A program made the position numbers and the translations under genes. A stretch of 64,000 nt of DNA from Plumapathes pennacea (lineage: Eukaryota > Cnidaria > Anthozoa > Antipatharia > Myriopathidae), in the NCBI GenBank assembly GCA_964036295.1, contig OZ038464.1, positions 10,154,001 to 10,218,000 on the forward strand. Reading direction: 5' to 3'. The notes under the pieces are model-generated. The model searched no databases. It saw only the letters and a list, made by a program, of their open reading frames with translations, and had not been told where the DNA came from. Of the stretch, positions 53,600 through 64,000 are shown one piece after another. Within the stretch, counting starts at the first letter, position 1, and each line of letters starts with the position of its first letter.

Positions 53600-56336
53600 T
53601 TTCTTGTGCTGAAGGGTGATCAATGTTAGGCCTCCAGATTCACCAACTCCAGCATCAGGAGGAGCCTCTGTGCAAATTCTTTTCCTCTGAGATCGGTTCT
53701 CCTTAATCTCTGATCCCCAGTGGTCAACATTGCGGTTTGTGTATGTGTTGGGGGTCCTGTAGCATGGACATCCGCTTGCTAACTTGCAGAACATCTTTGG
53801 CCGCATCCCACTTGTTAGACTTTAGCAGATGAACTTTGTGTGCATCTTCATTGTTTTTCCACCTCTTTGAATTACAATACAAGACATGCCTTAATGAAAC
53901 ATTTTGAAGAACTGGATTGATATGCAAACTGATCATCTTTTTATGGTAATTTCCTTACCCTGTCCAGTAAATTTCTTTATGCCCTTGTGCCTTGTCATGA
54001 AGAGTGGGACATGGTACACCATTCCATGCATGTAAGGTGTAATAGCTGCCTTGGTATAGCCTAAATCTATTCCTGCTAGTGACAGAAATGCTAGTGACAG
54101 AAATATGAAAACCCATCTGTTTGCCTGCAAATAAACAAGTGTTTTTGTTTGGTAATCATTGATAAAATTACATAAGTGACAGTGGCTGTTCCAAAAGATC
54201 ACCTTCATGAAGTATGCTTTGATCTCTTCTGAGAGTTCCCATTTGGATAGAATAGTGTAAAGCTCATCAAATTCCTGCGGAGATTATAGGATGTGAATCA
54301 TGTATGCATACAATGTTTCATACAACAGTTGTGTTTACAGTACTTCCCAGATCTTCGATACTGTTTCCCCAGTCTCTGGTTTGCAGACAGCTTTAAGCTT
54401 TGGGGGAAGGTTGCTTCAGTAGCAATTTCTTTTTCGAACCCATCAGGCTTGTCCAGTCGTAGGCCACTAGCTCTGCCATCGGCATTCGTCTTCTTCCATA
54501 CGTCAAAACATACTCCACATTCCTTAATGGCTGTCACTATCTGATTGAGGCGTTTCTTTTTTACTTGACCTTAGAGTCCCATTCAATGGCAGCAGTGATC
54601 AGGTTCTTAGTAAGGACATCTGTGGCAAGAAGTTTAAGAAATATTAGAATATTTCAAATGCTGCATAACAATGTATAATTATTGTTATTATGATGATCAC
54701 CATGAAGTGCTCTATTATCTATGACCCTTAACATCGGGTGAAGTTCATTAAGAACAACATTTTCAAGGGGGATATCCAGGAGTGGGCAGTGTTGGCATGA
54801 ATACTGGTTCTTCATTGCACTCTTTCACCTCCTGAAGTGTTCGAGCAACATCTTCCCTCCAGTAGTGGTCCATGGGCAAGACGTGTCATGCCTGTTTGTC
54901 TGTATTTTTTATAATAATTTGTCTTTTTTGTGTATCTTGCACCATATACAGGCATGATGTGATATTGCTCCTTTCACCCCCATTGCTAGAAGAAACTAAA
55001 AAAAGAGCTTAATTGCTTGTGGAACTTTGAGTTAACGTGTTGCTTGTAAATTGAGTGCAAATAGCAATATATAGTTATTTAGTGTTTTTTTTCTGTTTAC
55101 CTTGTAGTCACCAGCAAGAAAAAAATCTACTTGCACATCATCACTGCCATCTCTAATAGCTATTTTCCCAGCTTTCACCAGTTTATTCACTGCTGCCCAA
55201 ATTTTAGCACCAGATGATTTCAGGACATCATAGTTTTCATGTGCTTTAATCACAGCAACTGTGTAGTTACCTGAAAGACAGTGGTGTAAACTTACAAACC
55301 TATATGTATGTTCATATATCTATTGTTCCAGATTTGTTTTGTGGGAACTATAACAAAGTTATTTACCTTTTGAGGACTTCTTCACCCTAATTTAAAAGGG
55401 AAAATGACAAAAGAATGAAATTTGTCATCCTTGTCATCTTGGCTCCATCACCACTGATCTTTATTTGTAGCCTGATGCCTGATAGCTCCTCTCTACTTTT
55501 TCCTGCCACCTGAGAAACATGATAGGCATAATGTATATTTAAAAGTGTCCTTACTGAACATAGAAAAATTGCTCAATTTATTATATGGGAGGAGCAATAT
55601 ATCACTGGGAACAAAAACAATTCTGCCATGCAGTGTATTCACTTTAGAGCAATAATGACTATTTGCTGCTTGTAGATATATATTTATAAATTTTTGTACT
55701 GCAATTCTGAGCTCCTGCTCAAAATCAAGTTGAGCACCTGGTGCTGATCCGGGTGTTCAGATTATCTTTGCATTGTCTCACCAAGTTGGACTTTTGCAAA
55801 CTTTCACTTTCTGGTAGTATTGTGATCTCATGGTAGGCAGCCTCGCTTATGCAAAATTTGTCCAATAAGAACAGAATCTGCTTCACTTTCTCCTGTTCTT
55901 ATTGTGGTAAATTACCAAACGATTTCTACCCAGATTCTTCAATGTAAGATAGGGTATACTGCATGCCTTCTTTATCCTTCATGGAAACAGTATCCAAGGA
56001 CAGGCCAAACAACTCCACAAACCACATCGATTGCTGAGTGTGAGTCTTCAGTTTACGAAGATACCGTTGTCGTTCTCCAATGTGAGAAATGGGTTTCCCA
56101 GTGTTTTCATACTCGAACTATTCCAGTTTCTCTGCGTGTTCATGCAGTTTGCGATTCCTGAGTTGAGAGTTTGCCAGGTCAATGTTGACCATTTCCAGCT
56201 TTCTCAGGAATTCAGCTTCCATGGCCCTTGACTGTGTGAGCTTCCCGTACAGTTCTTGGTATCTTGCATGCAAGTTCTCATTGTCAGTGAGCATAGAATT
56301 GTCTCTCTTTAGCTCCTCCACTCTTTTCTCGAGCAT
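53600..56336 (-). pseudogene. Uncharacterised transposase-like gene, many exons
   Basis: In sense order: coiled coil MLEKRVEELKRDNSMLTDNE (56336), KPISHIGERQRYLRKLKTHT, then LQIKISGDGAKMTRMTNFIL (near 55470) with a candidate catalytic Asp, NYTVAVIKAHENYDVLKSSG and VQVDFFLAGDYK (near 55120) with a second, AMGVKGAISHHACIWCKIHK (near 54960), CQHCPLLDIPLENVVLNELH, IVTAIKECGVCFDVWKKTNA, and GYTKAAITPYMHGMVYHVPL with TRHKGIKKFTGQGKE (near 53960). Acceptor and donor sites are visible at several joints. The Asp-x-Gly-Ala plus GDYK plus HxCxWC pattern suggests an RNase H-fold transposase with a zinc motif, but no named superfamily is claimed. Stops (near 55405, 54910, 54830) show decay. Confidence 0.6.
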
Positions 56337-56489
56337 GTCTACCTACAGTAGATCTTCCTGTCGAAACGACAGCTGACTCTTCATTTGCAACCTTCTAAAT
56401 GCAGCACCATTCTTTCCCTTGAATTTCCTTTAAACTTCTGAGCAAATTATATGCAGCCTGTTCTCGATTCTCTCGCTTTTAATCTTGAA

Positions 56490-57360
56490 TGATTCACCTG
56501 GTATAAAAGCGTTGAGGAGGCCTACAAACGTAAGCGGCTGTGCAGCCACTTTCCAGTCCTTGAGAATCTCTTACGTAATCTTAATAGTAAAACAAATGTC
56601 CTCATTAGAAACCGATTGTTGTCTCACATATTTAAGACAGTGCTCAGAAGACACATGTATACTTTAAGTGTATCTGTTTCGGCAATATTCTCCAAGTAAA
56701 TCAGACATTCCAACCCTAAAGCACTACATCAATGTTCGAATTTGCACTCGAAGTTGCTGCTTTCGCACCGGAACCCCTACATTGGGGAAGGGTGTGCAGC
56801 AGTTTGTCCTGATCCTAGATTGCTTTGCAAACCAGGAAAGAGCGGTTTTTGAGCTTTATTGTGATACCAAACATGCTGGGGTTTAGCGAACATGTCGCTT
56901 ACTAAAGGGATTTCAGAGAAACATTGTCACTTCGAGCCAATCCTCCACTTCTGCCTTTTATCATGTCCGCGTCGCAGCGAAATGTCTAGTGTTTTCTCTG
57001 GATAAAAGCAGGAAAGATACGACCACAGATTTAAAGAAATTATGGCCAGCTTTTTCAGACACAACCCGGCAGTGAAGTCTGATGCCAACATTTTCAAAAA
57101 AATGAAAACCTGCTCCTCAAAATAAGTTTGAAAATCGTTTCTCGTGCTGTCTGGACAGGATTTATAAGGAAATGTGTGGGACCGATACGGGGAGGAATAC
57201 ATGTGATAAAGGAAAGTGGTGGAAGCTGTTCAGTTCAAACTAGTAAGATTTTAAAAGCTTATGGGAACTATATTTGTTAATGATGCCGACATTTTGTAAA
57301 ACAATCACACCAGACGATATATCTGTACTACTTTAGTTGTCTCCAAACACTTTCTTGGGC
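56490..57360. other. Unassigned stretch
   Basis: Short frames only; no domain or repeat recognised between the transposase-like gene and the Gypsy fragment. Confidence 0.4.
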
Positions 57361-57367
57361 ACCATGT

Positions 57368-58412
57368 TTACACCACGGGAGTTGAATGCTGACCATCGCG
57401 TGGGCACAGATGTTGCATATTTCTGGCCATGAAACAGGGTATATTGTTGCTAATTAAGAAATTACCTTGATACATATATTTACTCTTGACTAATTTATCG
57501 TGAACCGATGTCATTCCGTTGAGATTCAGAGAATGACCAGTAATAAATGCACATTGTTCAAAATCAGCGTTCTTAATATTTGTGGTGATAATCATTAGTA
57601 TCATACACATTGGTTCTAATAAAGATCTCGTTGATCCAGTGTGAACTAATGCTTGTAATTGAATGCCATCAATTGTGCATGACACAAATGGGTGATTTGG
57701 TGCACCAGTTGCACAAGTGTACAATACAGAAGTATTACTTACATTGGGGTGGTCCAGGCCACCCCTTTAAAGTTTAAATTTGCGCAATCTTTGGTGGTAT
57801 GTCCAAATCCTCGAACCAAACTCAAAGTGCTGGCTGTTGTTTCGGCGTCCTGCTGCAGTGCTTTGTATGTTGTAAAAATTTCGTCATGACCTTTAGGGTA
57901 GGGGTCAGGTTATGTATAACTTCGGGTGGGTGGCGTGTGGCAATCTGCACATGAAGTGATGAGTGAGGAGCGCTGAGCTTCTTGTAGAGAGGGATCTTGT
58001 AGCGAATATTTTCCCCAACTCCCACATTACACAGTGACATCTTTGCGAGGGCTTGTGTGCGGGTCTCAGATTCTGCAAAATAGTTTTTGTGGCAGGCCTC
58101 TGGGCACATCGCTTTCTTCAATTTAGTAACAGCCGTCTCTATCGTTTTTCTTTTGTCAGCTGGGATGGCAAAATAGTGGCCCACTACTTGGCCCCGTAGG
58201 AAAGGTGGGAGCTTCAAAATTTTTTGATCCACAGATTCAGTTGATGTCCATCCATTCATGGCGCAGCACATATCAAACTCCCTTAGCCATGCGATCAAAT
58301 TGCCTCCTTCAAACTTACCTGGTAGTATGGCTGTAGTTGACATTTTTAGCGCTGCCAACAGATTTGTTGCGTAGTATGATAAGCACTTAACAGGACGACT
58401 TGAAGTTCTCAA
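57368..58412 (-). pseudogene. Gypsy gag and protease remnant
   Basis: Gag (58412-57822): MSTTAILPGKFEGGNLIAWL, then REFDMCCAMNGWTS and LPPFLRGQVVGHYFAI, a capsid-type order. A zinc-knuckle remnant follows (GFGHTTKDCANLNFKG; the first two Cys are lost). Protease (57724-57368): FVSCTIDGIQLQALVHTGST, where the catalytic D-T/S-G box reads HTG, so the active-site Asp is gone. Breaks between the parts complete the inactivation. No reverse transcriptase follows. Confidence 0.8.
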
Positions 58413-58570
58413 CTGATTTTAGTAAGCAATCTTTGATCTTATTACTATAAGGGTTTTGCAATATCTCACGTCATAGACGTAAACATTCACAACATTTGAA
58501 ATGTGGGAACGCTTTTTTTGTAACTAACACAACTACTGTAACTGTTAAGTGCTGTGGTTTCAAGCAATGA

Positions 58571-59238
58571 TCATTGTCCTTTGATAGCACCTAAAGTCCA
58601 TTGGTACAGGATACAAGTATTGGTAACAGAGACAACGAAATCAACTACAGTTTTGTTTGTGAATAACAAAACTCCTTTTTGTTTTTCAAGTTGAACTCTG
58701 AATGATAATTGCCCTCTGAAGCTGATGAGTGTCACAACATTTGGGTGGAATTGTTCCCACGCTTCCAGAAACTTCAAGTAGCTCACGTTTTGCCTATTCG
58801 ACTCCTTGCATGGCCTTGTATAAGCCCTCCAAATACTTGTTTTTGTTTCACAAGATGACAAAAGTCGAATGTCGTTGTTCTTGTACCCAGGAATCCGCCC
58901 AGGAAACGTGATGGCATTCTCTTCAGTATAGCTTTTGATGAAAGCTTTCACATCCGCCACAGTTGAGTAGGGCAGCACATTCCATGGACGTCTCAGAGTT
59001 TCCATGCACTCTAGGTAGAATGTTGTTGACCTTGTAGTGCTCTTTCAGTCTGCGAAATCTCGAATAGCTGATTCCGTACAGTCTTGTGAATGTTTCTCTG
59101 CATGTAGGCCTTGACTGGAAGAGAAAACTGCACCTCAGACTTAAGGTTCTCTTCTTTCTGATGCTTTTGTATCGTGTTGTTTCCAAGGATCACCAGATCC
59201 AATTCGCCGCTTAAAAGTTCCAAGACATTATTACTCAT
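58571..59238 (-). pseudogene. Uncharacterised transposon-type protein with an HTH-like N-terminus
   Basis: Overlapping frames give, in order, SLPVKAYMQRNIHKTVRNQL, then TRLYGISYSRFRRLKEHYKV and NGLTPRVHGN-like text (NILPRVHGNSETSMECA), ADVKAFIKSYTEENAITFPG, RIPGYKNNDIRLLSSCETKT and VSYLKFLEAWEQFHPNVVTL. The ..LHGIS..R...L..HY..NG..PR.HGN pattern heads a family of multicopy proteins in fish and invertebrates, probably transposases, with the catalytic part further downstream. That part is absent. There are at least two frame shifts (near 59180 and 58960). Confidence 0.5.
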
Positions 59239-59239
59239 G

Positions 59240-62100
59240 CCCCCTGGGGGGCGATGAGTCTAGCAATGCAGGTCATAAGTATATTTTTTTCCCTCCATCG
59301 AGAATCTGCACACTGTAATTTGTTGGTGATCACGTGATTGTGATGACCTACTTATTATTGGCGAGCAAATTTGAAGAGAGAGAGAAAGACATGCAGGCAT
59401 GCAGGCATACATGTCTGTATGGTTTTCCTTGTGGTAGTGATTGTTGTTTAAACGGATAGCTGATATGCGCCTTCAACTTTACTAGTCTGCTCCACTTTAG
59501 AAGCAATAATATTGATGCACTGTCATGAACTGAATCTGGCAGTCCCAGTCGCTCGAAGGATCATGTTGGAATTATCTTGCTTTGCAATATTCTTTCTGTG
59601 TTGTAAATGAAGCGTCTGAGAATGTATAAACAAGTTTCACTCGGCCATGCGTAATTCACATCGTTTTAACGTTTCCAAGTGCAAATGCTTGATTATAGAT
59701 ACCGCTTCAACCAATGTATTTGTGTTCTGAGCAATATTTGTGTGAAAGAACATCGAATAAGCAGAAGACATGGTGAAACTTAATAAAACTTGAACTCGAA
59801 TTTACCCTGCGGGCAGAGTGTCTCCCTTTGTCGGAAACTCAGGGGCTTTGTGTAACGTGCGGCATATATGAACAGTCGGCGTTTAACTTCATTTTGCGTG
59901 AAGTAAAGGTTCTTTGTTTATTGTCTGAGGATACTAAATTACTAATAGGTTTGAGGCAAATATCACGTGAGATTAAGATACAAGATCTGTCAATGAAATG
60001 TCACGAGGTTATTATCATCGAATGGGAAATCCCGAATCATCAGCTACTTAGCTTTCACTCACGCTACTTTAACAAAAGCAGGAAAGACCGGCAGGCTATT
60101 ACATTGAGAATATTTGTCACTGATTACCTCGAAGTTGTCAAAAGCTCAAGCTTCATATCTGACTATCCATGCCTAATGTTCGCTCCTCAAGTGTGGTGCA
60201 TGCCTTTGTTGTCACGGTGTTCAAACGTCTGCAGCTTCCGATAGAGATTAATTTCGTATCGACCCAGAATTTTGCATTAAAGCTTAATGCATAGCAGTCT
60301 TGAACATGTTTGTGTATCAGACTTGTACATATAGGATGCATAACTTCTGAGATGGCATTTTCATATGAAGCAACTTCACCACTGGGCAAATAAAATGAGA
60401 AGTAACCATGTTTTAATGTGCTGCAGAGATAAGTCTAAAGCTGTCAATTACAGCTACTTGAACATGATGCACACGCTGGGAAGATTAGCAAAGACAAGGT
60501 AAGACTAAAAAGCTGTTATTACAGCTACTTGTACATGATACATATGGAAATATTCCAACATCTGCTGCAGAGATGGGCATAAGCAAGCAATATTAAAGAG
60601 AGTGGCACTGAGAAAAGCTTTTTGTTGTTGCTGTTAGGGTCTTCGTTTTCCGGCTCAGGTCTTCGTTTTCAGGGTCTTTGTTTTCGTTACAACCCGGTAG
60701 TGTCAAGACAAGAACTCCAGTGGAGATGACGCAGCAACTTCACCACTGGGCAGTCAGTTGATAGGTGTGAGTCACCAGTTTTAAGGGATGTGGGCACTAC
60801 AGATAGGTGAAAGTGATACCGGGCATCATGTTCTAAAAGCATTTCAACATGAGATAAGGCTAGTTCCCCAGTCAATCCCATTACAAAATGACAACACAGT
60901 TCCTCCACAAAACATGTCAGCTTGAAAATTCACTCAACAAGGTTGCCAGGTTATATAGCAAGCATCACACCAGTATTGTCACATGCATCGGAAAGCAAGT
61001 TCAAAATGCTCCCGGCAAAAACGATCACTCAAAACAAAAGCAAATCACTCATTGAAAATATTATTCCATATGAAACATATCTGGCATGAGTAAACTGGCA
61101 CTGCCAGTCTAGTTTAAGTTTAAAAACATAGTTTCCTGGCAAATGTGGTGCGAGCAAGATTCGCTTGCAGGCCCTAAGGCACATCCGCATCCATCTTGAA
61201 TCACATGAAGCTTATTAAAGCTACTTTCTGCATCTTGCTGCTCCATTGTGTGGAATGGAATTAAAAGCGTGTTCGAAGATTGTATTTTTGTTTGTTGCTA
61301 TGGAAACAGAACTTCTAGCTGTACGTGGATAGCTATTTATTATCAATCAGGCGTCACGACTCAGTTGACATGTGGGAATCATCGAAAGCAAAACTTTTTA
61401 ATGCGTGTTTTCAGGAAAGGTGAGAGCTTTCTTTTCACACTTGCTTTTTGCTGATAGAACAATCATACACTGAGCTACTCGATAGCAATTGCATGTTCTT
61501 GAACACACATTTTCGCAGCGTAAAGTTATAATTTTTTTTCAGTCACTGCATTATTTTACACTTTCAATTATCACTGGTCCACATCGGCAGATTTATTCGA
61601 ACAACCTTTCAAAGCATTACCTTTTCAAGTAAAAATTAATCACGAAACCGTTTGCTTGTTTGTTTAAAATGACTGTTTTTTAATTTGCAAACCATCAACT
61701 CTTTCAAGCTAAACCCTTTAAATGCTTTTAGAAAACCGTTAGCTTTTCCAGACCATATGTTTGTTATCGACAAGTCATAAAACGCTTTTTAACATTAACG
61801 ATCTTTCGTTGAATTGGCCTGTTTAACGGAAAAGCGTTTGTGTACGTTTTCGTGTGGGAGGTCACATTTTTTTTCTGGTGCTGTGAATTCCATTGTTGTC
61901 AATGATTAAGGAGATCCACGAAGTTCTTTTAAAGTCAAAATTCATCTGAGGTGCCAATGTAATAGTAATAATAGTTTGTTAATCACAAACTCAAGAGACT
62001 TATTACAACTCACACACGAGTCTCATGCGACCCCAATAACCTGATGCGTTGTTAACTAGTTAACTAATAATAAATTACCTCTGACCTACTACACTTGCAG
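59240..62100. other. Long stretch without recognisable genes
   Basis: The longest frame (59828-60244, plus) has no domain or splice support. Small local duplications occur: AGCAACTTCACCACTGGGCA at about 60368 and 60728, and GCT-ATTACAGCTACTTG at about 60445 and 60515. Nothing else was recognised. Confidence 0.45.
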
Positions 62101-62104
62101 CTGG

Positions 62105-63521
62105 AACACTCTTTGGTCAAAAACATATGTTGTGTCAGTTGGACTGCCGGGCCAGTATCCAGCCTTCACAGTGTCACCAAGAGTACAGAGTGGAAGAACT
62201 GCACAGCTATTGCACTGCCTTTTGGTGACATTCAAATCAAAACGACCTAAAATGAGTAAACAATAAAAGAATAAAGAAGATGGAATAAAAATGCAGTATT
62301 ATGTCAGAAGCAATAACAATATAAATTGAATAGAAACATTTCATAATTCTCTCTTGAGTTGTATGAAAATAGAAATAATCTAAATTTACATTCCTGAGTG
62401 CAAGAATAATACTACTGATGGAGAAGCACCCCTGTCTGCTGAAACTTTAGTGTACTGTGGTGTGGAAACATGCCGTAATTACCATTGTCCTTTTGAAAAA
62501 TTTTCCAAAATATAAAAACTACAAATTTACCTTCTGGTGTGACAACACTCAATACTTCAGTAGCTGGTGAGATTGTGAGCGCTTCAGCCCTACTAGAAGG
62601 GCAGCATTAAACACTTCCAAATGATACTAATTTTGCTAAAGGAAAAGGATCTCATCAAGGAAATACACAAACAAATCAATTAAAACAAAAATATCAACAA
62701 CAATCAAGAGCTTTTGCAAAGAAGGCTTAATTATGTGGGTTTAAATCCAATTCACTGTAGTTACGTATGTATTTGCTTAAAGCAGCCATCACAGTCTACT
62801 GCAGATGTTGGTGGAATCGGCTTAAAGTGTCCATCAACAAATGCATCTCTATCATGAAATGGGAGGTTTTTGTGATGAAATTCATCACATGGGCCACACA
62901 ACATTCAATGACACTGCATCTGACTACACAGTTTGCAGTTTGACAAAGCTGAGAGGCTGCACCTGACATGCTCTCACGTGTCACCATGGCTTCAAACAAT
63001 TTCTATCGACAGCTGCTCCAATTCTCTGACAACGAGGTCATGCGCTCTACCCAAGTCTGTTTTAGTGGCTCATTATCGAGCAGAAGTTCTTGGCATTTTC
63101 CAAAGGCATCTTCAAGACTGTCACCTGTGAGTTTTCATTAAAATAAATTATGGTTTTTCTGTTTTTTAAACATTTTGATATCATTCAATCTTATATCAAC
63201 CTGTGTATAATATTCTTGGTATTATTTTATTGATTTGCACATTCTATCAGCAGACAATATTTTATCAGTGGTAATACACTGAAACTGCGTTTTTTTGTAG
63301 ATTTAGAATTTAAAAAGCAAACACCAGCAGTGTTTATGGTCACAAGCACTCACTGCATAAACTTCCTCTCAACAGAGATGTACTGCACTAATTTCTTAAC
63401 CACCACTACCAACCTGGTGATCAATGGCTATTCTATGCAAGAAGCACATACAGTACCTTCAGCTTCTGTTGATTCTTGATCACTCGGTTCCGTTGATGGT
63501 TCAACGTATCCGGCAGTGGCT
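62105..63521 (-). pseudogene. KDZ-type (Zisupton-like) transposase, cysteine-cluster exons
   Basis: Sense-order exons: 63521-63459 (ATAGYVEPSTEPSDQESTEA), 63126-about 62755 (GDSLEDAFGKCQELLLDNEP ... LCQTANCVVRCSVIECC, then after a shift DEFHHKNLPFHDRDAFVDGH and KPIPPTSA), 62590-62531 (EALTISPATEVLSVVTPEG) and 62250-62105 (RFDLNVTKRQCNSCAVLPLC, then GYWPGSPTDTTYVFDQRVFQ). Cys-cluster domains followed by GYWPGS-type text belong to KDZ transposases. One stop (near 63010) and one shift are visible, and two stops end the last exon. The catalytic part is missing at the left. Confidence 0.6.
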
Positions 63522-63529
63522 TAAAAAGA

Positions 63530-64000
63530 AATAAAAAGAAATGAAATACATAAAATAAAAGTTGCCTTGTTAAAGTGCCTATAAGCCTTGAGACGTTACG
63601 TTTTTATATGAAAGTAAGAAGTAATCTAAACAACTTATGGCCAAAGAAACTCTGCTCCGAAGCGTTTTTTATATATTTTTCCGCCCAGCAAACATGCGAT
63701 TTTGACCGCCATTTTGAATCTGACCGCGCAAAGTTTTTCGATCGAGAGCCTGGGTTATGACGTCAGAGGAGGGATTCGTTTCTTGTCAAACAAGACTTTC
63801 ACACAGATTTTGCAGTTGACGAGGTGAGAATTATGCTCATAGATGTGTTGTCGAGAAAAACGTAACCAAGGGAAAAAACAACTAAGGTAAAGAGACGCCA
63901 AAGCGATGCCAGTGCCTTCTCTGACGTCACAGATCCAGTCTCCCATGTCGCTCGGTTAAGATTTCGGAATTCTGAGTTCAACCACGTGAAAAAAGTATAA
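63530..64000. other. Unassigned right edge
   Basis: No recognisable gene. It includes two TGACGTCA-like sites near 63757 and 63923; no function is claimed. Confidence 0.35.

Noticed and set aside
59828..60244. 138-codon open frame on plus
   Set aside because: No domain, splice support or family resemblance; composition looks like chance.

Overview
This 64 kb window is animal nuclear DNA. It is AT-rich, its genes are split by short GT..AG introns, and it is packed with broken transposon genes. The mix of families (Gypsy, BEL/Pao, Penelope-like and LINE retroelements; piggyBac, hAT/KIAA1586-like and KDZ-type DNA elements; a tRNA-derived SINE) fits a cnidarian, most likely a stony coral or sea anemone. 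The host is inferred from family composition only. No complete housekeeping gene, rRNA or functional tRNA was recognised.

Left part (1-33.9 kb). Positions 1-6.6 kb hold short repeats, a degenerate Penelope-type tail and a GC-rich fold-back element. Positions 6.68-13.28 kb look like one large element. Inverted copies of a roughly 340-bp AT-rich sequence flank a decayed CUE/HECT ubiquitin-ligase-like gene (+) and a convergent helix-turn-helix gene (-). A further DNA transposon (6-bp target duplication) and a 71-bp minisatellite lie inside. At 13.88-17.8 kb a satellite array has been split twice, by a 1-kb piggyBac-type MITE in TTAA and by a 2.3-kb LTR element with 87-bp LTRs. Remnants follow: a Gypsy RNase H/integrase (18.5-19.95 kb), a Penelope-like element (20.6-22.7 kb), Gypsy integrase tails, a KIAA1586/hAT-like gene (24.7-26.8 kb), a BEL/Pao integrase tail, an OTU-like gene, a 5'-truncated LINE (32.8-33.65 kb) and a SINE.

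Centre (34.1-40.9 kb). This is the part most unlike the rest: a compact cluster of ORFs showing no introns. Eight genes on + and two convergent genes on - are separated by as little as 1 nt. Seven of the eight + genes encode membrane-spanning or membrane-active segments. One - gene encodes an 18-residue Cys/His repeat that I associate with large DNA viruses. Perfect or near-perfect inverted repeats sit directly on three start codons, two of them sharing TTTCGTAT...ATACGAAA, and an 18-bp palindrome lies between the converging units. Six ORFs are open; D/E, I and the zinc-repeat gene carry lesions. A second, truncated and independently damaged copy of part of the largest gene lies at 48.3-49.0 kb. 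I read this as an endogenised, uncharacterised virus-like element, perhaps a virion-membrane gene module. No capsid, packaging ATPase or polymerase gene was recognised, so class and origin stay open.

Right part (41-64 kb). Mostly decayed multi-exon genes of animal transposon-type families: a coiled-coil Arg/Glu-rich protein, an uncharacterised 516-codon gene, a LINE fragment, a THAP exon pair, a SWIM/YqaJ gene, the start of a Gypsy gag with its LTR edge, a chromodomain gene with visible introns, an uncharacterised transposase-like gene (53.6-56.3 kb), a Gypsy gag-protease, a helix-turn-helix transposase fragment and a KDZ-type cysteine-cluster gene at the right edge. About 59.3-62.1 kb holds nothing I can assign.
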